DNA of 64,000 nt, taken from contig NC_051072.1 of NCBI RefSeq assembly GCF_004664715.2, forward strand, positions 31,517,994 to 31,581,993, written 5' to 3'. The position numbers and the translations under genes are program-made. The notes beneath the pieces were generated by a model that was not told the origin of the DNA, did no database searches, and worked only from the letters and a program-made list of their open reading frames with translations. This document shows positions 1-9,989 of the stretch, in pieces. Numbering within the stretch: the stretch's first letter is position 1; the number at the start of each line of letters is the position of its first letter. Source of the stretch: Peromyscus leucopus (taxonomy: Eukaryota; Chordata; Mammalia; Rodentia; Cricetidae).

Positions 1-389
1 TTTCAATTTTGAAATTTATGTCTAAGGATGTGTTGTTTTGGAAAAGAGGCTCTGCTTTTGTCTCTACAGAAAGCCAGAGGCTATGGATTTGTTCCAGATT
101 AAGATACATCAGGTTTGACCAGCCAAGACCACCTGAAAGGTCTCTGATGACACCATGGCCCAGATGATTCAACATCCAGAATTGTTTCAAGGCAACTGGC
201 TCAGATGATACAGCCTCATGGATTACTCCATGATCCTTAAATATTCTTTGTGTTCCCATAAGATACAGCGCCCCCCTCCAGCAGGAAGTAGTTAAGAGAA
301 GCTACGCCCAAATTCCCAAATATACCAAGCTGGCTTTGGAGATGTGTAAAAGTTAAAACCTTCCTTTTTAAAAAAAAGAAAAGGGGAAG
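1..389 (+). mobile_element. 3' tail of an endogenous retrovirus internal region, ending in a polypurine tract
   Basis: This stretch directly precedes an LTR that begins TG at 390. It ends in a purine-only run at 370-389 (eight or more A, then GAAAAGGGGAAG), placed exactly where a retroviral plus-strand primer (PPT) sits. The segment around 270-310, with a CCCCTCC run followed by CAGCAGGAAGTAG, resembles the end of the env/3' region of several rodent ERVs. No open reading frame of note survives. The rest of the element lies left of the window, so coding content and 5' LTR cannot be judged. The exact ERV family is not assigned. Confidence 0.6.
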
Positions 390-909
390 TGCTGTGGGAT
401 GTTAATGTATGTCCTGTGGGAGCCCTTCTTGGGTTCCTTGTGGCGTTACCCAGCAGGTCCGTATAGAGGATGATTAGGACCATGGGCCTGAGTGCAGGTG
501 TTTGAGATGGTCTGCACTTGGCTGTGCTGGGGGATGGTCTGTATGTCAAGTTGTTCTGATTGGTCAATAAATAAAACCTGATCGGCTGTGGCTAGGCAGG
601 AAGGATAGGCGGGACTAACAGAGAGGAGAAATAAAAGGACAGGAAGGCAGAAGGACTGGCTGCAGCCACCGCTATGACCAGCAGCATGTGAAGACGCCGA
701 TAAGCCACCAGCCACGTGGCGAGGTATAGATTTGTAGAAATGTGTTACTTTAAGATATAAGAATAGTTAACAAGAAGCCTGCCACGGCCATACAGTTTGT
801 AAGCAATATAAGTCTCTGTGTTTACTTGGTTGGGTCTGAGCGACTCTAGGACTGGCGGGTGACAGAGATTTGTCCTGACTGTGGGCAAGGCAGAAAAACT
901 CAAGCTACA
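390..909 (+). mobile_element. 3' LTR of a class II-like rodent endogenous retrovirus
   Basis: The LTR begins TGCTGTGGGATG right after the polypurine tract and ends GCTACA, giving the TG...CA ends of a retroviral LTR, about 520 bp long. It contains a TATA-like AAATAAAAGG near 629, with GGCGGGACTAACAGAGAGG just upstream, a layout I recognise from common muroid LTRs. The sequence near 585-610 (GGCTAGGCAGGAAGGATAGG) recurs in altered form in the LTRs at 5728 and, inverted, at 2777, so the three belong to related families. The family name is left open. Because internal sequence precedes it, this is the 3' end of a provirus rather than a solo LTR. Confidence 0.7.
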
Positions 910-959
910 CTTTATTGTTTCATTTTATTAATTATTAGGCAGTCACAATTTATGTGGCC

Positions 960-1180
960 TTGGATAGGTGTGGTGCCACACATCTGTAACTCAAACACTG
1001 GAGTGAAAGGCAGATGGACAGCAACTCACTGGCCAGTCAGTGTAGCCTAAACAACAAAGTGGAGGTTCAGTGAGACATTCTGTCTCAAAACAGATAAGGT
1101 GGAGAGCAATAAAGGAAGAAACCCAAGTTCAGCTTCTCATATACATAAACACACATGCACAGTTGAGCGCACACATATAC
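960..1180 (+). repeat. B4-type SINE, diverged
   Basis: A B1-like start (GGTGTGGTGCCACACATCTGTAA) leads into ACTGGCCAGTCAGTGTAGCC, GTTCAGTGAGACATTCTGTCTC and AAGGTGGAGAGCAATAAAGGAAG. This module order matches the rodent B4 family. It ends in a CA-rich tail followed by (GA)10 at 1181-1200. Divergence is high and the ends are approximate. Confidence 0.6.
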
Positions 1181-1302
1181 AGAGAGAGAGAGAGAGAGAG
1201 ATAACTATACCTAATTCTATTTTTAAGATGAAATACTTAACATGTGCCATATAAGTGTATATATATTAGAATAATTCCAGTAAATGCAATAAGAGAAAGA
1301 AG

Positions 1303-1333
1303 AGAAGGGAAGGAAAGGAAGGAAGGAAAGGGA
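1303..1333 (+). repeat. GGAA-type purine microsatellite
   Basis: Short imperfect run of GGAA and GAAGG units within otherwise unique AT-rich sequence. No gene is seen between 1200 and 2060. Confidence 0.6.
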
Positions 1334-2060
1334 CATAGCCCACTATGTTGCCATCATCTTAGCAGGCCATATTTTGCTTCTCAACCTCTTCCTGTTCCCT
1401 TTGAGCACTATGCTCTAGGCACACTAGTCTCCTGCTCTTGCTATTATATACTAAGTTCACTCTCATCTCAATCTTTACTCTGGTCCTTTTCCCTACATAG
1501 AGATCTCCTGGTCCACAAGCATCTATAGCCAACTCCAACTAGTACCAAGGCCTCTTCCAATTTTCCCTGCCTTATAAGTGCTTCTGTCTGACCTTCCAAA
1601 AATAATACCCCTCTTCATTTTATAGCCCTCATTATATCAATGTACTTTGATATGTATTATTTGGTTTTGTATTTCTATTTACTTGAGTATTATCTGATTC
1701 CCCATAGGAATATAAATATTTCAAAGCTAGGGATAACACTGATCTTCTAAGATAATCAACAAGTCTTGTGTTAAAAAAAACAAGTGAGTTAATTAACAAA
1801 AATAATGGGTAAATTAAAGTCAGTAAAGATCAGAAAGGATGATAAATATTGAGTTGATGAAATAATTCCACAAGACTGAAATATAAAAATCTTTTGAAAT
1901 TTTTATTAGAATTTATTGATTTCTTTGTCTACCTAAAATCTTTTAATTCAATAATGTTAGCCAAGAGATAGAGCCAACATAATGATATTTGAATTTATAA
2001 AATTATGCTTGTTTTATTGGTTAAAGTTTTATGGAGGAGGAGGGAGTGGAAGAAGTTTTC

Positions 2061-2466
2061 TTTGGTTGATTGGTTGGTTGTTTGTTTGGGGGGTGGTTGG
2101 TTGGTTGGTTTGTTGGTTGGTTTGGTTGATTTATTGGTTTGGTTTGGTTGGTTTGTTCACTGGTTTGGCTGGTTGGTTTGGTTGTTGATTGGTTTGTTTG
2201 TTCATTTGGTTGGTTGGTTGGGTTGTTGGTTGGTTTAGTTGGTTGATTGATTTGGTTGGTTAGTTGTTTGGCTTGGTTGGTTGGTTGGTTGGTTTGGTTG
2301 GTTTGTTGGTTGGTTGGGTTGGCTTGTTTGGTTGATTTGTTGGTTGGTTTGGTTGGTTTGTCCATTGGTTTGGCTGGTTGGTTGGTTGGTTGGTTGGTTT
2401 GGTTGGCTAGTTGATTTGGTTAGTTTGTTGGTGTAGTTGGTTGTTTGGTTGGATTGGTTGGTTGTT
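2061..2466 (+). repeat. Long imperfect (GGTT)n tract
   Basis: About 400 bp made almost wholly of GGTT, GGTTT and GTTT units with a few A or C interruptions. The strand asymmetry is extreme: the + strand has almost no C and the minus strand almost no G. The Asn/Gln/Pro/Thr-rich minus-strand reading frames are by-products of the repeat and are not genes. GG doublets every four bases could support two-tetrad G-quadruplexes; that is inference. Confidence 0.9.
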
Positions 2467-2647
2467 TTCTGTATGTATAATGCATGAAAATCTGATGGCC
2501 TTGGTTGGAGTTTCATTTAGAAATAATGAAGAATAGAATTTATATTATTTACAGAAACATAGATGTAACTAGAGATCATCATGTTAAGCCAAATAAGTCA
2601 GACTCATAAATAACACAGGTTTTATCTCATATGTAAAATCTAGATAT

Positions 2648-2648
<1 letters not shown>

Positions 2649-2690
<42 letters not shown>
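2649..2690 (+). repeat. (GT)21 microsatellite
   Basis: Uninterrupted GT dinucleotide run, visible directly. Confidence 0.97.
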
Positions 2691-2693
<3 letters not shown>

Positions 2694-2776
2694 CACATCC
2701 ATATAACACACTTTCAGGTAGAAAGATAACTATTTGATAAATGAAGGAGAGAGTTGAAAAAAAAGAGAGAGAAATA

Positions 2777-3152
2777 TGAAGTTGGAAGTTTTCCTGTGTC
2801 CTGCCTGGTCCCACAGTCCTGCATTTCTCTGGTCCCACAGCCAGTAATGAAATAATCACTGAGAAGCTTATATTAATTATAACTACTTGGCCATTAGCTC
2901 AGGCTTATTACTGACTAGCTCTTACATTTAAATTAACCCATAATTCTTATTTATGTTTAGCCACATGGCTTGGTACCTTTTCTTAGTTCTGCCTTGTCAT
3001 CTTGTTTCCTCTGTGTCTAGCTGGTGAGTCCCTGACAGCCCTTCCTCTTGCCAGAATTCTCCTCATCTGCTCACTCCACCTATACTTCCTGCCTCACTAT
3101 TGGCCAATTATTGTTTTAGTAAACCAGTATACAAGGGCATTATCCCACAGCA
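2777..3152 (-). mobile_element. Solo LTR, minus strand, related to the LTR at 5728
   Basis: Read on the minus strand it starts TGCTGTGGGATAATG and ends CCAACTTCA, about 376 bp with TG...CA ends. It contains ATTGGCCAATAGTGAGGCAG and GAAGTATAGGTGG, which parallel AGCCAATAGCTAGGCAGGAG and AGATAGGTGG in the + strand LTR at 5728. It also has TAATTTAAATGTAAGAGCTAG versus TAATTTAAGTTATAAGAGC there. No convincing TSD is visible at these borders, so the ends may be off by a few bases. Confidence 0.65.
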
Positions 3153-4604
3153 GCAATGTGGGGGTAAATGCAAAGAATATTATATACACATGTGAAATGT
3201 CATAATGGACTCCATCATTAACTGTATACAGTTAATACACACAAACAATAAAAAGCAGGACCAGAAGGAAGATCTGCAATTATTGCAGCAACATGATAAA
3301 TGATCTGAATTAATTTCAAAATGTTTTCTATGACCAACTTTACAGCATCTGGTGAATTATGGGTTGAGGAAAATGAGATGAAGAGAGAAGACTCTTGACT
3401 TGAGATTACACTTAACAAAACAAATAAGAAGAAAAAGCACTTGAAGAAACAGAAAATAATTTGGGATAGAGTGCATGTGAGATGGTTTCTAGACATTCAC
3501 AAGGATATCTACAAAATACAGAGAAGGACGTATATAGTGGATGATTGGAAATAGATGTGTGTAATTGCATTACCCTTATATTAATTTGTAACAAATTATC
3601 ACAAAGTTGACTGCTGAAACAATCTAGTAGGTACCTCACCATCCCTGTGGGTCAGGAGTCCAGCCATCAGAACTTAGATAAAACATCAAAAAGGAAGGTG
3701 GTTGACCAGAAATATCAACCAACAGACAATGATAAAAGGTTACCTAAAGTTTGAGTAAACAGAAATATTGCTGATGAGACCCAGATTAGGTAAAGATGAA
3801 GGCAGAGGCTTAAAACTCTAGAGAAAATTACTTATTTCCTGGCAACAGTGCTTTGGTACCAAAAGCATGATACCTGAGATGATTAGATGACATAAGTCCT
3901 GAACAACAATGAGAAGTGTTAACAACAAAGTCTAAACAGTAAGGGGAGGAACCAGAAAAGGGCATCTCTGTGCTATTAAAAAGTTGAAATAATGGGCTGT
4001 GGACAAGGAAAACTGGGTGTTAAGAAGTGAAATAGCGACCCTGATAAGAAAGTAACCACTTCATCTGCTCACACAGAGAGAATGGAATGGGGGAGCACTG
4101 CCCTCAGAACCAAACTCTCCAGACCCACGAACTGTGCTTTGCTAACCACTCAGTTCCCCATCGTTGAGGAATGGTCACACCGATAAGGAGAAGGCTGCAC
4201 CGTCAAACATAAGAAGAGAACACAGAAGAGAGGAAAATGCAGACCAAACAGCAGCAGCCTCAGGAAACCACAGCAACCCCGAGACTCGGAAGTCTGGTTT
4301 TGTGTTATGTCTTAGTCACTTGACCTATTCTTCCCAAAAGATCACTATTATGTGGCTGAAGCAGCAACAAACTATGTCTTAACAGTTTTGAAGTCTGGAT
4401 ATCAGATACCACAGTGTTGACATGACAGATTTCTCCTACAGGGTTCCATTCTGGTTGGTAAGTAACCTATCTCTCACAATGGAAAGAGAGGAGAGAAGCA
4501 TTCTCCTAACTATTCCTACAAGGACACTAATCTCCTCATGAGAGCTCTACCTCCAAACAACATCACACTGGAGGTTAAGGTTACAAAATATGAGTTTTAA
4601 GGGA
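3153..4604. other. No gene seen; edges of an ancient mammalian repeat
   Basis: Sequence around 3585-3660 (TATCACAAAGTTGACTGCTG, GGGTCAGGAGTCCAGCC) and around 4505-4600 (AGGACACTAATCTCCTCATG, ACCTCCAAACAACATCACAC) resembles the two ends of an old eutherian interspersed repeat, with about 750 bp of unrelated sequence between them. The family is not named. No coding sequence is supported. Confidence 0.35.
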
Positions 4605-4611
4605 ACACACA

Positions 4612-4668
<57 letters not shown>
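4605..4668 (+). repeat. (CA)n microsatellite
   Basis: CA dinucleotide run with one CATA and one CAAACA interruption. The flanks are not coding. 4669-5727 holds no supported feature apart from a 19-bp A run at 5391. Confidence 0.95.
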
Positions 4669-5721
4669 CCTTCTGAAACTGGAACTTTGAGAGGCATGGG
4701 AGCCACAGCAGAAACAAAGGAGTTTCTTACAGGTGTAGATACTGCTTAAGGCTGAGATGTCTCATTATCAGTGCCCTGGCTTCCTTAAGTGGCTTGCCCA
4801 GACTGAAGGAAAGCACACCAGCAGTCCTGGGACGGTGATCTTCTATAGGAACAGGGTGTTCAAGGCAGGGAATAAAATGGCTCTGAAATTTAAGGGCTGC
4901 ACAACCAAAACAACAACAACAAAAAAAATTCCCCCTTTCAAATTGAAGTATCTATTATTAACCAAAGGTTAATAAAAAAGTTTATTTCTGAGAGTTCATT
5001 GCTTCAGTCACACCACTAACTCAAGTACAAATGAGATGAGATTAAATAATGGGATTTAAGTGCATGATTTAAGAAATCTGTTTTTCTGCTCTCACTTCAT
5101 TTCAAGCTAATGATCCAGAGGATTGTTAGGAAGAAACAAAATTATTTTCTAAAAAGTAATCAAAAACATGTAGCTGATTAAATAAAAACAGACTGGAAAA
5201 CAAACTTATTAAATGAGCTTTTGAATTTGCTGTAAAAATATGTCCATTGGGAAAGCAGCTTCACTGTTAATTAATCCCTAGAGAGCTTTAAACTGAAATC
5301 ATTTCTAACCAAATTCTGTTTTTAGAAAGATATTATACTTCTTCTTGAAGAAAATATATCTATCTGCTTAAAATTTCTACTAAGTGTTATTTAAAAAAAA
5401 AAAAAAAAAGATTGTCTCATCTCATATATGAGCCCACTGAAATAGGGTTAGGTACCAAGCAACAGTAGTCCCCACAGGCACAAGCTGGCTGTGCAAACTG
5501 GTGAGTGAATAGCCGGTGTGTGACCCACCTTTCCTATGTAATGGATACAAGAAATGTTCCTCCCCACCAATCACAGAGATGCTCTGAAAGAGCCAATAGA
5601 ATTCAATGTTTAAAGATCACTCCAACAGAAAGGATAATGACCCAAAGTCAGAAGAGCTATTGAACCAGATGCTAAATCAATGTACTGGGCATGGGCTCCT
5701 CATTAAACCAGCAACGTTGAA

Positions 5722-6090
5722 GAGGAGTGTTGTGGGATATTTGTATACTGTGTGACAATATATTGCTGTGATTGGTGTAATGAAAAGCTGAACAGCCAAT
5801 AGCTAGGCAGGAGAGATAGGTGGAATTTTCTAGGAGAGAAAGGAAGAGGTAGAGAATCTAGGTGCACAGGAGACACCAGGAGAGACTGAGAAGAAACAGG
5901 AGGTGCAAGAGGAACAAGAGGTAAGGCTACATGATAGAATGTAGACTAATATAGATGGGCTAATTTAAGTTATAAGAGCTAGTTAGGAACAAGTCTAAGC
6001 TATAGGCTGAGGTTTCATAATTACTAAGAAGTCTCGTGTCATTATTTGGGAGCAGGCTGGCAGGACTGAGAAAGACTCCTTACATAGGAG
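5722..6090 (+). mobile_element. Solo LTR with 6-bp target-site duplication
   Basis: The LTR body is 5728-6084 (357 bp), starting TGTTGTGGGATATTTG and ending CTCCTTACA. It is flanked by GAGGAG (5722-5727) and TAGGAG (6085-6090), a 6-bp TSD with one mismatch, the length typical of class II (ERVK-like) integration. The internal layout, with a CCAATAGCTAGGCAGGAG block then a GA-rich middle and TAATTTAAGTTATAAGAGC, is that of a common muroid LTR whose family name I leave open. No internal retroviral sequence adjoins it, so it is a recombined solo LTR. Confidence 0.75.
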
Positions 6091-6439
6091 AGCTGAACTG
6101 AGAAAAAGCTTTAAGAAAGTGATTTTCTAGAATGACTACTAAAATTTCCTTTAAAAATCCCTGTGCCCTGAGGGTGAACTAGGTCCACACTACTTGTCTG
6201 AATACATCCATTTTACAGTGATCATTTTACTCGGATAATGTGAGAGTTTGTCCTCAGAGAGGAGCTCCAGGTCAGTTTTCGCTTGATTCCTCCAATTCTC
6301 TTTTCTAAAGTACGTGTTGTCTTCAGCAATAGGACCTTAGTTTCAAGTTCTAGGAGGCAACCAAGGGCAACAGTGAAACCATATATTATTTTGGGAGTCT
6401 CTTCAACTTCCCCAACAAACAACCTATAGGTTTCCCATG

Positions 6440-6890
6440 CTTGGCACTGTTACAGGGTCTGCTTGGATCCAACACAATTCAAACACTAAGTCAGTGCAGA
6501 AAACTGGAGTTTATTGTGACCAAGCTGCTCCTGATCGGTCAGGGCTGCAGAACAGACTCAGAAGTTGAACTTTGACAGCAAGTCAGAATGTTACAGAACA
6601 TCTGTGCCAACTTACAGTTCACTTTTCATCAGTCAGAATTCAGGGATCAGGGACTTTCCTTGGAACATTTCTCTGTGGTACACTGTATCTCGTTCTCAAG
6701 TGTGGCAGGATGGCTTGCCCACCATTCATGTCTTAACTTGCCAACCAGGAAGTCAGTGATATCAGTTACCCAGGGAGGTCTAGGGAGGTCTTGGGAACTT
6801 AAGCTTTATTTGACCCACATTCAAAATAGAAGTTCTATGCAAAATGGCTTCACTTTGGCTCCTTTTACAGCACTATAGTTTTTGTTAGGT
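6440..6890 (-). mobile_element. Possible LTR or other interspersed repeat, minus strand
   Basis: On the minus strand the segment carries a polyadenylation-type CACAATAAACTCCAG near 6510, followed by TTCTGCACTGACTTAG. This looks like the 3' part of an LTR. Borders are not sharp and no TSD was found, so this is a weak call. The short forward reading frames here have no recognisable protein similarity. Confidence 0.3.
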
Positions 6891-7079
6891 AACCTGTGGT
6901 TCTTTGGTGGAGCATTATCACACCAGGTGGCAAAAATTATTTCAAATTATATAGATAAGTTTGTATAATATATGTTATAGTTTTAAGTAAACATAAAATA
7001 GTATTTCTCTATGGGTTTTTCAAACATGTTTAGTATTGTTTATCCCTTCTCTCTCCTTCTGACAGTATCTAAAGGTGCT

Positions 7080-7770
7080 ATGCAAGCTACTAAGGGAGAA
7101 AACATAATTAATAGCCCTACCCAGCCATAACAACAATGATCAGCCTGGCAAAATATCCCAATGGGTGTAATAGTGGCGTATGCATCTTGGGAGCAACCAA
7201 CAGCTGCTTAATTTTATTTAAGGCCCAATAAATGGGAATGAATTCATGCCTGGTGCTGTAAAGCTGGCCGATTACTGGTGTTTAGTAAGATCATGAATCT
7301 TGACGAAGAACCTACTACTGCCAATTTCCAAAACCCATATGCCTCACTGCATTCCTGGGATAGCAGTGTATACCTGTGGGATGCCCAGCCTTAATTGACA
7401 CATCTACAGTACAAACCCTTACATAATGCTTAGGGAACATCATGGAAGAGAGAGCAAAAAGACGATGAGAGCTGGAGGACCAGGATGTCTGCTGAGAGAC
7501 AGTATCTTCTACATACGACAGGGAAGTTTCATGTAAGAAATCTCAACAATACAGTTGACTAAACCTGTACAGTGACATCACCGACTGATGTGCCAATATG
7601 ATGGGGAAATCTCACAAGGACTTTTCCTTAAATGAAGTAGACGGAAGAGCTATCGGCTGCTGAATGAGAGAGAATTGGACTTCTCCAGGGACAAGTACCC
7701 TGATAAATTGTCTAATCCCGAGGGATCAGCCCTAAACATATATACATACAGGCAACACTAAATGGACCCA
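7080..7770 (+). repeat. Unclassified medium-copy rodent repeat, copy 1
   Basis: The segment shares ordered blocks with 45240-46680: AAGGTGCTATGCAAGC with AAGGTGCTAGTCATGC, CCTGGCAAAATATCCCAATG with GCTTGGCAAAATATGCTTAT, ATAGTGGCGTATG with ATAGTGGCATGAATG, and AAGAACCTACTACTGCC with GAAAACCTACTACTACT. That makes it a dispersed repeat seen twice in this window. I recognise the motif set as rodent but cannot name the family. Confidence 0.5.
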
Positions 7771-9509
7771 ACAAGATACATTTCCAGAAGACTCTAGCAT
7801 ATGTCCAACTGGCAAAACCTCACCCACACAGCCCCTGTGTCTTTGGATCTCAGAAAGTGAAGGTAGGCAATCAGGGCTTCTTTCCCATGAGGCCACACAT
7901 TCCATATGCAAAATGGTGCAGCTGCCATTTCTGGAGTATGAAACAGTGGGTTTCAAACAGTGAATGTCCCCCAACCTTTTTTTTCTGTTCCTTTTTTACT
8001 CCTAACTAACTTTCACTCTTCTGTGGCATTGTTTTATTTCTGTCTACATGCTAAGCTTGTCTCCTTGGATACGCTTCAATTATTTATTAGAACATGTTTA
8101 TTAGAAATCTATGGAAAACTTATTAAATCATAATTTGCTTGGGCACACTTTCCACGAGCATCTGATCTGGGTGAGCCCTCTGAATTTGCAATACTAACAC
8201 ATTCCCGAGTAATGCTGATATGGCTGGCCCGGGTCTACCCTTTGAGAACCACGGTGCTAAGCCTTCAAGTAGGAAAAAAAATAAATAAATAAACAAGCAA
8301 ACAAATGGAAAAGGTCATTATATGTTTCTACCAGGTGTCTATTTGCCTTATATTTGCAAAACTAAAAGCCACTTAAGTAATTCTTGGTGCAAAAATGTGA
8401 ATCAGCATCTCCGCATTGTTTTACATTTGACTTTGCAAAAGAAGGAAAAATATGTGTCAGGCGAAGAAAACAACCTCACCTTGCAGTGTCATAGAAACAC
8501 CTGAAAGAAGATGCTGTGGAGGTTGGGGAGCTAAGGTTTAGGGGAACCTGGTTAACGATTCAGCTTTTGAGTGTGACTTCTTTTGAGTGGTGTTTTGATG
8601 GAGGAGCACTGAGAGCAAAGGATGCTGCTGCCAGGCATCTCTGTGGTACCTAAGAAAGGAGGCTGAAGAGTGGATGGAGAATTCAGAGTGGGGAGCAGGG
8701 TAGGGTGGTGGGATAAATACAGTCAAGGCTGTGTCAGCAAGGCACCAAAAGCAGAGTACAGTTTGAAGAGGAAGCCTTGGACTTTCAGAAGATAGAACAG
8801 GGTAGTTAGAATTGGCTGCATTTTAATGAAGACGTTTTTAAAAAACGTATTTGCCCATTTCCTTCAGTTAGAAATCGATTTAACACCTCAAAAAACTTTG
8901 CAAATATAACAAGAAAATGAGCATATTTTTTTAAATTGACTTCCTGTTTTCTACTTTATTTGATCAAGAGTCCCAATAAGAACTTGAAAAACTATTGGCC
9001 TACGTTGGCCCATTCATTTGACTAAGCAGGGTACTGGTTCTTAATTAGCTCACTGGACGTATGCAAATACAGCTTGTAAGTATATTAGAATTATACTAGC
9101 TTGACAAGAGGAGCCCTTGACTTTGTTTGAATACAGCGGTTGTCAAAATTTAAAATCTCTGCTTCCTAGATGTCACCAACACCTGGGAGGCCTGGCCCTT
9201 TCAAGAGCCCGGCAAGTAGGACTGGTAGGGCAGAAATGCTGGCATCTGAAAGCCTTGGTTCAAAAAAAAAAAAAAATAGATGCAACTTTTAGCTGTGAAA
9301 GGGTGGTCTTATCACTGAGATATTTTTTATATATTGCTATTCTATATTTTTTATTTTATACTATTTTTTTCTATATATTACTGCCACTTTGGTGAGAAAT
9401 CTAAAACAAATGTTGTAATATTGTTCTGTGTAAATACTAGTTTACTTCTTCCTTGACCCCGACAAATCAGCTCGGTGTCTGGATAAATCAGAGAACTCAG
9501 TATTACTTC
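7771..9509. other. No supported feature
   Basis: AT-rich sequence with only short chance reading frames. No SINE, LINE or LTR is recognised. A short A run sits near 9261. Confidence 0.5.
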
Positions 9510-9796
9510 CTCCATCACCTGCCTCCACCTGCTTCCACCTATTGACTCTGCCTCCTGACTCCACCTCCTGCCTCTGCCTCCTGCCTCCGCCTCCTGACTC
9601 CGCCTCCTGACTCCGCCACCTGACTCCGCCTCCTGACTCCGCCTCCTGACTCCGCCTCCTGACTCCACCTCCTGCCTCCACCTCCTGACTCCACCTCCTG
9701 ACTCCACCTCCTGACTCCACCTCCTGACTCCACCTCCTGACTCCACCTCCTGACTCTCCACCACCTGACTCCACCACCTGCCTCTACCTGCTCTTA
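9510..9796 (+). repeat. 13-bp minisatellite (unit CCTCCTGACTCCR)
   Basis: A tandem array of a 13-bp unit, roughly 20 copies, with variants CCTCCTGCCTCCA and CCACCTGACTCCG. Copies with G at the last base cluster in the left half and copies with A in the right half, which points to array growth by local duplication. The unit has no stop on the minus strand in any frame, so all three minus frames stay open and encode the same 13-residue repeat (VESGGGVRRWSQE type). These are not genes. Confidence 0.9.
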
Positions 9797-9830
9797 CAAG
9801 GTGTCCATGTAAGTGATTCCATTACACTCC

Positions 9831-9989
<159 letters not shown>

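Noticed and set aside
2021..2516. Minus-strand frames rich in Asn/Gln/Pro/Thr (93-114 codons)
   Set aside because: They are the translation of the GGTT tract. Composition mirrors the repeat and there is no non-repeat domain.
9510..9796. CRISPR-like array
   Set aside because: Units are contiguous 13-mers with no spacers, and the genome is mammalian.
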